Assembly (NCBI RefSeq): GCF_002563955.1
Contig: NZ_PDJE01000001.1
Span: forward strand, 62,001-126,000
Length of the DNA stretch: 64,000 nt
Reading direction: 5' to 3'
Source of the DNA: Paramicrobacterium agarici
GTDB lineage: Bacteria > Actinomycetota > Actinomycetes > Actinomycetales > Microbacteriaceae
In this document: positions 53,126 to 61,293 of the stretch, one piece after another
Numbering within the stretch: the first letter of the stretch is position 1
Layout of the letters: each line of letters starts with the position of its first letter
The notes under the pieces: model-generated
Databases searched by the model: none
The model's input: only the letters and a program-made list of their open reading frames with translations
What the model was told of the DNA's origin: nothing
Position numbers and translations under genes: made by a program

Positions 53126-54694
53126 CTAGTTGGTGTTCTCGTAGAGCCAGGCGAGCGGGTCGACGTGCTTGGTTCCGCCGATGAGGATCTCGAAGTGCAG
53201 GTGCGGACCCGTGGAGATTCCCGTGTTGCCGGTCTTGCCGATAATCTGCCCGACCGAGACGTGGTCTCCGACCTGCACCGTGCGGGACCCGGGAACCATG
53301 TGCCCGTACAGGCTGTGGATCATCTGGCCGTCGATGACGTGCTCGATCACGATCTTGACGCCGAAGCCGCCTCCGGCGTCGGTCGATTCCACGACAACGC
53401 CGTCGGCGATGGCCTGAATCGGAGCGCCGTACCCGGGGTTGAAGTCCTGGCCGAGGTGGTTCGTCGAGCAGCCCAGCGAGCAGCCGGGGCGTGAGCCGTA
53501 TCCGCTGCCGATGTGCACACCGACCGAGAACGGCCACTGAACTGTTCCGTTCGGGTCGTTCGTGAACGTGTTCTCGGGATTGATGCCCAGCTCGGTTGCG
53601 GCCTGCGTGGCCGAGAGCGCGCCGTACGTGTCGCGCTGCACAGCGACGTCGGCAGAGGCCGTGTTGACCATGGACTGTGCCTGCCCGGCTGCGTAGTCCT
53701 GGCGCTCGAGCGACTGACGCTTCTGCGCCTGAACCTCGTCGGCGCTGAGCAGCGCGTTCGCGGGCACCGACGTCGCAACCGTCATGAGCCCGACGGCGAG
53801 AAGCGCGCTGATGCTCATGGTCTTGGTAGCAAGACGGCGAATTGAACGCGGCGAGCGCGGCGGATCGACCGGAGCGGACGATGAGGCGCCGTGGCGGCCG
53901 CGGCGCGGGTTTGCTGCCGCGTTCGGCTCGCCGTTCGCCGCAGCGGTTGCCTCGTTGGCCGGCTCGTCGTCTTCGGCGGGCACGTCGTCGGGAACCGACG
54001 AGGCCTCCTCGATCGGAAAGGCGCCGGCAATGATCTCTTCAAACGACTTGGTCGTCGTCGGAACCTCGCCAGGGTCAACAGCAGCGTGCTCGGTAGTCGC
54101 CCGAGGAGCGTTGACGATCTCAGGCTCGCGGGATTGCGCGGCGTCTGCCGCCTCCGCGGGCTCGACGACCGCGATCAGCTCGTCGGCCTCGGGAGACTCG
54201 TCAACAACGTCTGCCATCTCGACGATCTCTGCCGTCTCGACAACATCCGCCGCCTCGGCAACCTCTGCGGTCTCGGCCGCCCGAGCGGCATCCCCACCGT
54301 CGTCAATGTTCTCGACCTCAGCGACCTCGGGAGCTCCCGCTGTCGATGCGGATGCCACGCTCTGAGCGGCACGCCGACGAGCACGACGCGTCAGCCGCAG
54401 CTCTATGTCGTCGTCGCGCGATGCCGGCAACGCAGCGGCGAGGCCGTCGGGCTGCTGCTGAGCCGCATGGCGACGCTCGCGGCGGCTGAGAAGTTCTGTG
54501 TTCGCGGGTGCCGCCGACGCCGAGTCTTCGGCAAGGTCCGCGACGCCAGCCGAGTTCGCGTGCTCGAGCGCCTCCCGGGCCTCGCGCTCGCGACGTGCCC
54601 GGCGAGATCCGAATGCCGATTCAGTGTGCGGGGTCGGTGCGGTGCCCGAAGGGTCGAGAACAGATTCATTCTCGGCAAAGGCACGGCTCGACAC
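53126..54694 (-). CDS. M23-family cell wall peptidase with long disordered cytoplasmic N-terminus
   Basis: A 522-aa LytM-type peptidoglycan hydrolase. The C-terminal M23 domain has zinc ligands H413 and D417 (HLGQDFNPG) and H500 in HLHFE, with GVVVESTDAGGGFGVKIVIEH before it. A membrane helix or uncleaved signal anchor lies at about 292-316. The first 290 residues are disordered, alternating arginine-rich patches with acidic alanine/valine/glutamate repeats (about 130-185), and would be cytoplasmic. Start GTG 54692-54694. It probably acts in cell division or septum splitting, where the tail could bind cytoplasmic partners; that is inference. Confidence 0.9.
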   Translation of the reverse strand: MSSRAFAENESVLDPSGTAPTPHTESAFGSRRARREREAREALEHANSAGVADLAEDSASAAPANTELLSRRERRHAAQQQPDGLAAALPASRDDDIELRLTRRARRRAAQSVASASTAGAPEVAEVENIDDGGDAARAAETAEVAEAADVVETAEIVEMADVVDESPEADELIAVVEPAEAADAAQSREPEIVNAPRATTEHAAVDPGEVPTTTKSFEEIIAGAFPIEEASSVPDDVPAEDDEPANEATAAANGEPNAAANPRRGRHGASSSAPVDPPRSPRSIRRLATKTMSISALLAVGLMTVATSVPANALLSADEVQAQKRQSLERQDYAAGQAQSMVNTASADVAVQRDTYGALSATQAATELGINPENTFTNDPNGTVQWPFSVGVHIGSGYGSRPGCSLGCSTNHLGQDFNPGYGAPIQAIADGVVVESTDAGGGFGVKIVIEHVIDGQMIHSLYGHMVPGSRTVQVGDHVSVGQIIGKTGNTGISTGPHLHFEILIGGTKHVDPLAWLYENTN

Positions 54695-54828
54695 AGGCAG
54701 ACGGACTTTCTTCGCTAGGGGGCACAGCTATCGCTACCGCGTGGCAATGGGGACGCCGTTTGGTAACGGATTGATAAACAATAGCAAAGCGAGACTGAAA
54801 AATCACAGGGCACGCGGCCGTTTTTCTG

Positions 54829-54886
54829 TCCCCCAATGGGGGAACCCTCTCCTGCCGCGCTGTCTCGCCCGCAATGGCGGGCGAGA
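54829..54886 (-). terminator. two hairpins downstream of the inositol monophosphatase gene
   Basis: Close to the stop of the monophosphatase gene lies TCTCGCCCGC-AATG-GCGGGCGAGA (54863-54886), a perfect 10-bp stem. TCCCCC-AAT-GGGGGA (54829-54843) follows. Neither is followed by a good T-tract on the minus strand. They also precede the M23 gene's promoter region and may insulate it. Confidence 0.6.
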
Positions 54887-54893
54887 GCGCGAA

Positions 54894-55709
54894 TCACCGC
54901 AGGATTCTGTCGGCGTTCAAACCTTCAAGTCGCGCTTCAAGGAACGCGAAGAGGCCCGGTTCGGCGAGAAGAGTCATGGATGCTGTCGCGGCCTCTCCCC
55001 TGAGCCCGCCGACCCGTGCTCCTGCCTCGCGTGCGATCAGCGCACCTGCTGCCATATCCCACGGGTTCAGTCCCACTTCGAAGAATCCGTCGAGTTGCCC
55101 ATCGGCGACCCGGCAGAGGTCCACGGCGGCCGAGCCCATACGCCGAATGTCCCTGACCTCCGCGATCAGCCCCATGACGACGTTCGCTTGGCGAGTGCGG
55201 CGCTCGGGGTCATAGCCGAATCCCGTACCCACGAGTGCCAGCCCGGGATCGACGGGACTGTTCACGCGTATCGATGCGGTGCCTTTGAGAGCGCCCTCTC
55301 CGCGTGCGGCGCTGTACATGACGTCAAGCTCCGGGGCGTACACCGCACCGGCGAGCGGCTCCCACGAGACCGGGTCGGCCTCCCCCTCGACGACTCCAAT
55401 GCTCACAGCGTAATCGGCAAGACCGTAGAGGTAGTTGACCGTTCCGTCGATGGGATCGACCACCCATGTGACGCCCGATGTTCCCGACGTGCTCCCTCCC
55501 TCTTCGCCCAGGATGCTGTCGTGCGGGCGTGCGTCGAGAAGAAGGCCGCGAATGAGCCGCTCCGATTCGCGGTCGGCCGCGGTGACGATGTCTTCTGGTG
55601 ATGATTTCGTGGCGGCGACGCTCACGCCTTCACGTCGGCGCGACCGCACAAGCTCGCCCGCCTTGGCGGCGACATCACGGGCGAGGTCTTGCAATTCGCG
55701 AGTGCTCAT
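54894..55709 (-). CDS. inositol monophosphatase family protein
   Basis: A 271-aa magnesium-dependent sugar/inositol phosphatase (IMPase/SuhB/HisN-like). The metal-site motifs are present in order: GEEGG, WVVDPIDGTVNYLYG (motif A with three metal-binding aspartates and threonine) and LNPWDMAAGALIAREAGA (motif B). Family members dephosphorylate inositol-1-phosphate or histidinol phosphate; which one cannot be told. ATG 55707-55709. It is monocistronic. Confidence 0.92.
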   Translation of the reverse strand: MSTRELQDLARDVAAKAGELVRSRRREGVSVAATKSSPEDIVTAADRESERLIRGLLLDARPHDSILGEEGGSTSGTSGVTWVVDPIDGTVNYLYGLADYAVSIGVVEGEADPVSWEPLAGAVYAPELDVMYSAARGEGALKGTASIRVNSPVDPGLALVGTGFGYDPERRTRQANVVMGLIAEVRDIRRMGSAAVDLCRVADGQLDGFFEVGLNPWDMAAGALIAREAGARVGGLRGEAATASMTLLAEPGLFAFLEARLEGLNADRILR

Positions 55710-55865
55710 GACTCGACGCTACCTGGCTTCAGTACGTGACGACCACCGGGCGACACTCGGCGACGTACGGCACAGCTACCCGGGAAGGGCGCACGTGTCT
55801 ACCCTCTCGACGCCAATGGAACGCGACCGTACTGTGGCTCGCACGCAGAGACGAAGGAGCAGCAC

Positions 55866-56345
55866 ATGGCCGCCAAACTGGTCGACACCACATCCCTTTT
55901 CGCATTCCGCTTGAATGTAGCCCTCGCGATGGAGCACGATTCGCTGTCGATGCTCGACGAGCTCGAAGCAGCGGCGGAGTCCGATGAGGTGCGCCACATG
56001 TTCGCGCATCACGCCGACGAGACACGAGAGCAGATCGAGAACGTGCAGAAGGTCTTCACCATTCTCGACATTGAGGCACTGACCGTCACGTGCCCGGTCA
56101 CTGTCGGCCTCGCCGAAGACGCGCGAACGCTGATCGAGGCATCTGACGCGAGGATCAGGGATCTCGCTGCGCTCAACGCCGCCGCGGGCACAGAGAACTA
56201 CGAAGTGGGCGCGTACAGAACTCTTATCGCCGTTGCAGAGGGAATGGAGGAGAACTCAGTGCGACACCTTCTGAATGCGAATCTCGACCAAGAGCGCCAC
56301 ACAAGCGACGAGTTCGACCGCAAGATCCGTTCGCTGCTGGCGTGA
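55866..56345 (+). CDS. DUF892/YciE-type ferritin-like protein
   Basis: A 159-aa helical protein. The pattern LAMEHDSLSMLDELEAAAESDEVRHMFAHHADETREQIENVQKVF matches the N-terminal half of the YciE/YciF (DUF892) ferritin-like family, with the conserved His-x-x-Glu-Thr helix. These proteins are induced in general stress, and their iron site and function are poorly known. ATG 55866 has AAGGAG upstream. It starts a run of small stress-type genes. Confidence 0.8.
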   Translation: MAAKLVDTTSLFAFRLNVALAMEHDSLSMLDELEAAAESDEVRHMFAHHADETREQIENVQKVFTILDIEALTVTCPVTVGLAEDARTLIEASDARIRDLAALNAAAGTENYEVGAYRTLIAVAEGMEENSVRHLLNANLDQERHTSDEFDRKIRSLLA

Positions 56346-56420
56346 TCGCCGCGACTACGTCGCGATGGCAGCATCCGTCAACCCTCTTGAGAAAGCGCAG
56401 CGCGGCGAGAGGCTGGGTGC

Positions 56421-57047
56421 ATGGCATATGAAGAGAGCAGACAGAAGGCAGTGGTTTTGACGTGCACGCTTTCGCCGAGTCCGGCGGAATCGAGCACGGC
56501 GCTCATGGGGCAGCAGTTCGTGCAAGAACTGGCGTCGCACGACGTGCCGGCCACGGAGATCCGGGTTGTGGATCACGACGTCCGCCCTGGAGTCATGGCA
56601 GACATGGGCGACGGCGATGAATGGCCGGCTATCCGCTCACAGGTGATAGATGCGTCCATTCTCGTGCTCTGCACGCCCACGTGGGCCGGACACCCGTCGA
56701 GCGTCGCGCAGCGCGTCATCGAACGCCTCGACGCCGAACTCGGCAAGACGCAGGACGACGGCCGCCCGAGCCTCTTCGATAAGGTCGCCCTCGTGGGCGT
56801 GGTCGGAAACGAAGACGGAGCGCACGCGATCGTCGCCGATGTTTACCAGGCGCTCAACGACTTCGGCATGACCATTGCCGCCAAAGGTTGCACCTACTGG
56901 AACGGCGAAGCCATGCACAAGACCGATTACAAGGACCTGAGCGAGACGCCGCCGGCGACGCTTTCTGCGTTGAAGGGCGCAGTGGCGAACGCCGTACACC
57001 TCGCCCGTGCGCTGTCGATCAGCGGGTATCCGGCGCCGCCGAAATAA
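56421..57047 (+). CDS. NADPH-dependent FMN reductase/flavodoxin-like protein
   Basis: A 208-aa flavodoxin-fold protein. The FMN phosphate loop is seen in LTCTLSPSPAESST (10-30 region), and the conserved CTPTWAGHPSSVAQRVIERLD and VVGNEDGAHAIVADVYQALNDFGMTIAAKGCTYW belong to the flavodoxin-like FMN reductase family. It probably reduces quinones or oxidised flavins. It lies 75 bases after the DUF892 gene on the same strand, in the same stress-type block. Confidence 0.85.
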   Translation: MAYEESRQKAVVLTCTLSPSPAESSTALMGQQFVQELASHDVPATEIRVVDHDVRPGVMADMGDGDEWPAIRSQVIDASILVLCTPTWAGHPSSVAQRVIERLDAELGKTQDDGRPSLFDKVALVGVVGNEDGAHAIVADVYQALNDFGMTIAAKGCTYWNGEAMHKTDYKDLSETPPATLSALKGAVANAVHLARALSISGYPAPPK

Positions 57048-57070
57048 GGAGCGCTATTGGCGACTGCTTC

Positions 57071-57415
57071 TCAGTCGATCCCGCCCGAGATGGTGACCTC
57101 GCCGCTCTTGACGGCCTCCGCCTCTTCCTCGCTGACGACGACGAGCCCTCGCGATGAGTGCGACAGTCGCGACATGACGTCGATCCAGGTCTTGTTCAAG
57201 GCCGGCGGTCGGCTTCCCGAGAAGCGGAACTGCAGAGGAATCGTCGGCGCTATCCAGATCGATGTGCGCCCAGAACCGGCGCTTGGCTCGGTCGCCCAGC
57301 TCAGCAGAAAGCTCTCCTGCCGGCGAAGGCGAGAAACAACAACAACTTTGAGGTGCGCGAGCGTGCGATCATCAAACTCATACTCACTCGCGCTGCCGTA
57401 CTGAAGGTATCCCAT
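57071..57415 (-). CDS. DUF7882-type small protein
   Basis: A 114-aa protein starting MGYLQYGSASEYEFDDRTLAHLKVVVVSRLRRQES, followed by FLLSWATEPSAGSGRTSIWIAPTIPLQFRFSG. From memory it matches a family widespread in Microbacteriaceae that was once mislabelled ATP-dependent DNA ligase; it has no ligase domain. The function is unknown. ATG 57413-57415 was chosen and no clear ribosome binding site precedes it. It is convergent with the FMN reductase gene, 23 bases away. Confidence 0.75.
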   Translation of the reverse strand: MGYLQYGSASEYEFDDRTLAHLKVVVVSRLRRQESFLLSWATEPSAGSGRTSIWIAPTIPLQFRFSGSRPPALNKTWIDVMSRLSHSSRGLVVVSEEEAEAVKSGEVTISGGID

Positions 57416-57522
57416 GGCATAAGTGTGACACAGAAACACGTCAACGTGACGGTTGCCGCATAATGTTCGTGCTCTGCAGAAGCTATCCCCTGTTGGAGGG
57501 GCATTTCACGAAATTTTCTGCG

Positions 57523-57729
57523 TCAGTCCACCGTCTCGCCTTGTGTCTCGATGTAGCGCAGGTCGTCGTTGCTGAGGCCCACGTCCCCCGCGACCGTCGT
57601 GTCGGTGATTCGCTCGATCTCTCTCAGCACGCGGTCACTGATGGGCGCTGTTCGGTCTTCGAGAATCTCATGTCGTGCTCCGACCGTGAGGTGCGGCCAC
57701 CAGGATTCAATGCGCGGCAAGTCAGGCAT
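57523..57729 (-). CDS. small hypothetical protein
   Basis: A 68-aa protein starting MPDLPRIESWWPHLTVGARHEILEDR with no membrane segment. A strong ribosome binding site, GAGAGGAGAAC, precedes ATG 57727-57729, and the codon pattern is typical of coding DNA. No family was recognised by eye. It is divergent from the FHA gene. Confidence 0.6.
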   Translation of the reverse strand: MPDLPRIESWWPHLTVGARHEILEDRTAPISDRVLREIERITDTTVAGDVGLSNDDLRYIETQGETVD

Positions 57730-57797
57730 CAGGTTCTCCTCTCATCGAACGTCTCGCACACGAGTCTCGGTGCAGCGACACGAAAACATGAAGTGCC

Positions 57798-57826
57798 TTG
57801 ACACAGCACGGTCGCACCGGTATCCG
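57798..57826 (+). promoter_or_regulatory. sigma-70-type promoter upstream of the FHA gene
   Basis: TTGACA (57798-57803), 17 bases, TATCCG (57821-57826) is a good match to a housekeeping promoter. The FHA gene starts about 105 bases downstream of the expected start site. Confidence 0.6.
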
Positions 57827-57939
57827 GTGAGCGAGCTGGCAGAAGCCGACTTTCGAGTCAAGCCCTTCGCCAAGCAGCGACTCGCGGTCTATGGTGAAAG
57901 CAGTTTCATGGATGTCGCACGCTCTTGAGGGAGGAACAC

Positions 57940-58437
57940 ATGGCAGACAACACCGAGTCGACCGACCACGAATCCTCGACGACAACCCACTCGGAGTGGG
58001 GTGCGGGGCATCCACGTCTGCGGGTCTCGAGTCCTTCGCAGAACTTCGTCTTCGACCTCGACGTCGATGACGTCAATATTGGTTCGGCCGAGAAGAACGA
58101 GTTGCGGCTTGAAGGCGCTGCTCCCCTGCACGCGACAATCCACCACGACGAGAACGACGAGTACATTCTGACGCTTCTGGAAGACGGGCTCATGAACGCC
58201 AATCCGGAGATGACGGCGACAGACGACGACCGTTCAGAGATCTTGCGACAAGGTGCACGCTTCACCGCGGGCGAGTGGACGCTCGTCTTCGCTCGTGAAG
58301 AGTTTGCCGACCACGGGCGTCCGTTCGGCGGGCGTGAGGGCGGCGAGTTCTCCGAGCAGCCGGCGCAGCCGACGCGCCCTCGTTACACAGATTCCGACGA
58401 CGAAGACAAACCGCCGTACGAGGTGCAGAAGGGCTAA
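57940..58437 (+). CDS. FHA domain protein
   Basis: A 165-aa protein. Residues about 25-125 have the forkhead-associated beta-sandwich pattern, with LRVSSPSQNFVFDLDVDDVNIGSAEKNELRLEGAAPLHATIHHD taking the place of the usual phosphothreonine-binding strands (GR-S-H-type). The canonical GR and SRxH residues are only partly kept, so phosphopeptide binding is doubtful. The C-terminus (about 130-165) is disordered and acidic. ATG 57940 has GGGAGG five bases upstream. It is probably stress-related, judging from its neighbours. Confidence 0.7.
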   Translation: MADNTESTDHESSTTTHSEWGAGHPRLRVSSPSQNFVFDLDVDDVNIGSAEKNELRLEGAAPLHATIHHDENDEYILTLLEDGLMNANPEMTATDDDRSEILRQGARFTAGEWTLVFAREEFADHGRPFGGREGGEFSEQPAQPTRPRYTDSDDEDKPPYEVQKG

Positions 58438-58485
58438 GCGGCTCCGAACCCCTTCTGCCCCGCAGGCGGTCGTCGCGCGCTATGC

Positions 58486-58683
58486 CTACGTCGCGTCGTC
58501 CGACTCGTCTGGCACCGAGCGCGACCGTTGCTCGGGCGACGACGCGACGTCTTCACCGTATTCGTCGAGCACAGCATCCGTTTCGTCCACCGTGCTCTCC
58601 TGCACGGGTTCATCAACCTCTCGCAGATGTTCAGCCTGCTCGTCCGGTGACGCCGTGTTCGGTTGGTCATTGCGGTCAGTCAT
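58486..58683 (-). CDS. small acidic hydrophilic protein
   Basis: A 65-aa, highly acidic protein beginning MTDRNDQPNTASPDEQAEHLREVDEP. A good ribosome binding site, GGAGGGCAGC, precedes ATG 58681-58683. It resembles the short disordered stress proteins found beside DUF892 or PfpI genes in many actinobacteria. No function can be given. Confidence 0.55.
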   Translation of the reverse strand: MTDRNDQPNTASPDEQAEHLREVDEPVQESTVDETDAVLDEYGEDVASSPEQRSRSVPDESDDAT

Positions 58684-58759
58684 GAAGCTGCCCTCCTTTA
58701 TCTCCATGTGCGACGCTAACGGCCCTCGATCGGCGGCCGCCAGGCCTTGACAGGCGCCC

Positions 58760-59824
58760 TCACTCTCCGTCGGCCACGGTCGCCCTGATCGCCCGAACAG
58801 CAAAGATGATCGTGCCGATTCCAGAGCCGGCGTCGGGGCCATCGATCGAGTACGCGATGACGCGATCGCACGATCGAAGACAGCGTTCGCGAGTTTCTGG
58901 TACCGCGTCGTCGTCCTGAAGGTCGCGCACGAAGTCCGAGAGGTCGCCGAGCGCGTCACGGAGCGGTTCGATGATGTCGTGCGGAATCGGCGCGGGAATC
59001 GGCTCGTTCCAGATCGCTCCATTCAGCACTTGAGCGATCTGCGACATCTGAACGGCGATACGCCTTACCGTGTCGAGCACCTCGTATTCCGTCGTCGTGT
59101 CGTCGTGTGTCCAGAGAGCTCTGGGGTTTGCCCGTCGACTTCGTCGCGCCTCATTGACGAGTTGCTCGGCGGAATCGACGGTTGACCGAAGGTCTCGCGC
59201 ATAGTGAAGCCAGTTTCTGCCCTTAGGCGGCCACCGCTCGTCGAGCACGTTCGCGATCTCCTCGATGTGATTGGCGAAGTCCGTCTGCAATGATGCGATT
59301 CGTGCTCGAGCCGACGAGAAGCGAAGCGGTGGTATGAGTACGACGTTGGCGAGCGTACCGATCACGAGACCCAATCCGAACTGCGCGATGTACCCGAGCG
59401 CGTACGACTCGGGATCATCGACGCCGAGAATCACGACGAAGACCGCAGCAATCGCCACGTACACGCGACCGGAGCCGAGCACCCGAACGCCGGCGATCCA
59501 CACTCCGAGGCCCGCTCCGATGGGCGCTCGCAGAAACCAGGGCATGCCCGTTGCGATAAGCAGCCAGCCGATGAGCACTCCGAGCGCAATTCCGGCAACC
59601 ATCTCAATGCTCGTTCGGATCGAGTCGACAACCGTCGGCGTCACTCCGAGAAGCGCACCCAGAGGGGCGTAGTAAGCGTACTCGTCGAGTTCTCCGGGCA
59701 GAAGCTGACCGAGCAGCCACGCCGCGACGACGGCGACGGCAGCCTTGGCGGCCACTAAGAACCGGTATCCCGTGAACAGCTCTGCGGCACTCGCCCGCAA
59801 GACCTTGACCACCTTCACGTTCAT
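58760..59824 (-). CDS. FUSC-family aromatic-acid-exporter-like membrane protein
   Basis: A 354-aa protein with an N-terminal block of six helices (about 30-170) followed by a long cytoplasmic helical domain (about 190-354), the half-size FUSC/ArAE layout. Conserved pieces are APLGALLGVTPTVVDSIRTSIEMVAGIALGVLIG and YALGYIAQFGLGLVIGT. Family members export aromatic acids or other toxic metabolites. ATG 59822-59824 is the most likely start. The frame extends 65 codons upstream through the leader hairpin, and the intergenic leader holds a composite RNA structure at 59902-59982. Confidence 0.8.
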   Translation of the reverse strand: MNVKVVKVLRASAAELFTGYRFLVAAKAAVAVVAAWLLGQLLPGELDEYAYYAPLGALLGVTPTVVDSIRTSIEMVAGIALGVLIGWLLIATGMPWFLRAPIGAGLGVWIAGVRVLGSGRVYVAIAAVFVVILGVDDPESYALGYIAQFGLGLVIGTLANVVLIPPLRFSSARARIASLQTDFANHIEEIANVLDERWPPKGRNWLHYARDLRSTVDSAEQLVNEARRSRRANPRALWTHDDTTTEYEVLDTVRRIAVQMSQIAQVLNGAIWNEPIPAPIPHDIIEPLRDALGDLSDFVRDLQDDDAVPETRERCLRSCDRVIAYSIDGPDAGSGIGTIIFAVRAIRATVADGE

Positions 59825-60184
59825 ATCAAAGCCCGCTTCTTCGCGAACAGGCACGGGGTTGACAAGCAGCGGTCGTCGGTTCTGAACGGATGCATGCAGA
59901 AGGGGCTCCGATGATCGCTCATCGGAGCCCCGGCACAAAGTACTGATTTCACAGGTGGGATACCTCATCTGTGCTTTGTGCCTGTACCCACGGTATCGAG
60001 TGACAGGCGCCGGGGACAATGGGCTGGACGGCGAGCACCCTCTGATGTAGCAATTTTCCCGTGTACCACTGCCGGGGCAGACAGGCCACCCCTTGAACTC
60101 GGGCCTATACGTGGGAAAACTGGGCAGCGAGTCGCGATGCGACTATTCAAATACGAACCACTTTCGAAAGGGAAGGGTGAGCAC
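59825..60184. other. divergent intergenic leader with a composite RNA-like structure
   Basis: This 360-base gap separates the FUSC gene (minus) from the PfpI gene (plus). It contains the hairpin 59902-59931 and the nested pairs 59932-59940/59974-59982 and 59950-59954/59969-59973. TTTTCCC (60054-60060) and GGGAAAA (60113-60119) also form an inverted repeat. No other gene was seen. Confidence 0.6.
59902..59982 (-). promoter_or_regulatory. possible structured leader or attenuator before the FUSC gene
   Basis: Read on the minus strand, GGCACAAAG and CTTTGTGCC (59974-59982 with 59932-59940) pair perfectly. CACAG/CTGTG lies inside with a nine-base bulge, and a 13-bp hairpin, GGGGCTCCGATGA/TCATCGGAGCCCC (59902-59931), follows directly, ending 77 bases before the FUSC start. 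This aptamer-then-hairpin order is that of a riboswitch or attenuator, but no known class was recognised. Confidence 0.5.
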
Positions 60185-60733
60185 ATGGGCACGATCACCG
60201 GAAAGAAGGTTGCCGTCCTTGCCACGAATGGCTTCGAGGACAGCGAGCTGACGAGTCCCTGGCAGGCCCTCGAAGGCGCGGGGGCCGTGCCGACGATGGT
60301 CTCGCCGAAACCCGACGCTGTAACGGGAAAGAATGGTCACGAGCAAGACGTCGACATGCTGGCACGCGAAGCCAGCGCAGCAGACTTCGACGCCCTCGTG
60401 CTTCCCGGTGGCGTCGTCAACGCCGATCATCTGCGTATGGACGCAGACTCGGTGTCATTCGTGCGGGACTTCTTCGAGCAGCACAAGCCGGTCGGCGTCA
60501 TCTGCCACGGCGCGTGGATTCTCGCCGAAGCCGACGTGCTCCGCGGGCGAACGCTGACCAGCTATCCGAGCCTGCAGACGGACCTGAAGAACGCAGGTGC
60601 CGCGTGGGTCGATGAGGAGGTCGTCGTCGACAGCGGCCTCGTCTCAAGTCGAACTCCAGATGACCTGCCAGCGTTCAACAGCAAGGTCATTGAAGAGGTC
60701 GGCGAAGGAAAGCACACTGACCAGACAACCTGA
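60185..60733 (+). CDS. DJ-1/PfpI family protein (YhbO/YajL-like deglycase type)
   Basis: A 182-aa class I glutamine-amidotransferase-like protein. It has VAVLATNGFEDSELT with the conserved glutamate, VLPGGVVNADHLR, and the nucleophile cysteine in VGVICHGAWIL. This is the PfpI/YhbO subgroup of stress-induced proteins, proposed as glyoxalase/deglycase or protease. ATG 60185 has AAGGGAAGG upstream. It ends in a 15-bp terminator hairpin. Confidence 0.88.
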   Translation: MGTITGKKVAVLATNGFEDSELTSPWQALEGAGAVPTMVSPKPDAVTGKNGHEQDVDMLAREASAADFDALVLPGGVVNADHLRMDADSVSFVRDFFEQHKPVGVICHGAWILAEADVLRGRTLTSYPSLQTDLKNAGAAWVDEEVVVDSGLVSSRTPDDLPAFNSKVIEEVGEGKHTDQTT

Positions 60734-60745
60734 CACGACCTCGTG

Positions 60746-60779
60746 AGGACGCTCCGCCTGTGCTCAGGCGGAGCGTCCT
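60746..60779 (+). terminator. strong terminator after the PfpI-family gene
   Basis: AGGACGCTCCGCCTG (60746-60760) pairs perfectly with CAGGCGGAGCGTCCT (60765-60779), 15 bp with loop TGCT, followed by TCGTCGTT. It starts 12 bases after the PfpI stop. Confidence 0.88.
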
Positions 60780-60990
60780 TCGTCGTTAAGCGTGCACAGC
60801 GGCACGTCTTCAGCATCCGGTTAAGCCTCGAGTTCGCGACCGCGAGAGATCGACGCCCCTCGAAAGCGGGGTGCCGCAGCATCGTCATAATTTGAACGTG
60901 AGCACATCTCAATAAGTAACGACGTCCCCGCGTCGTGCTTGTGTCCCGACCTCTATGCCCGACGCCCGCGCCAGGCGGAATCGAAGACTG

Positions 60991-61293
60991 ATGATGAATG
61001 AAGATGCTCGATGGGAACTCGAGATGAAGGCCGACCGCATTCTCTACCGGCTGACTGCTGAGCAGATCGCCTATCTCGGAGACGGGTTCCCCTGGACCGT
61101 GACCGCCGAAGATCTCATGAACGCGCCCCTTCTCGACGCGGTGCGCCAGGCCGCACTTCGCCTCGGGCGTGAAGCCGCGCTGCTGACTCACCCGCAGACT
61201 GATCCGTCTCGCTGTGTCGAAGCCGGACAATCACATCGCCGTCCTACCTCTCGCACGGCGACACGCAGACTGTGGCGAGCCAGATGCCAATGA
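60991..61293 (+). CDS. hypothetical protein
   Basis: A possible 100-aa product. The first about 60 residues, including MNEDARWELEMKADRILYRLTAEQ and DAVRQAALRLGREAALL, look like real coding DNA, while the tail (from about 70) is arginine-rich and less convincing. ATG 60991 or 60994 lacks a strong ribosome binding site. No family is recognised. Confidence 0.45.
   Translation: MMNEDARWELEMKADRILYRLTAEQIAYLGDGFPWTVTAEDLMNAPLLDAVRQAALRLGREAALLTHPQTDPSRCVEAGQSHRRPTSRTATRRLWRARCQ

Noticed and set aside
54695..54893. possible ydaO (c-di-AMP) riboswitch upstream of the M23 peptidase
   Set aside because: Such riboswitches occur before wall hydrolase genes in Actinobacteria, but the conserved sequence blocks were not found in the leader.
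57788..57928. 46-codon ORF just before the FHA gene
   Set aside because: No ribosome binding site; a good promoter (TTGACA-17-TATCCG) lies inside it, so the region is more probably non-coding leader.
59825..59985. N-terminal extension or leader peptide of the FUSC gene through the hairpin
   Set aside because: The in-frame ATG inside the structure has no ribosome binding site, and the extension lacks similarity to the family N-terminus.
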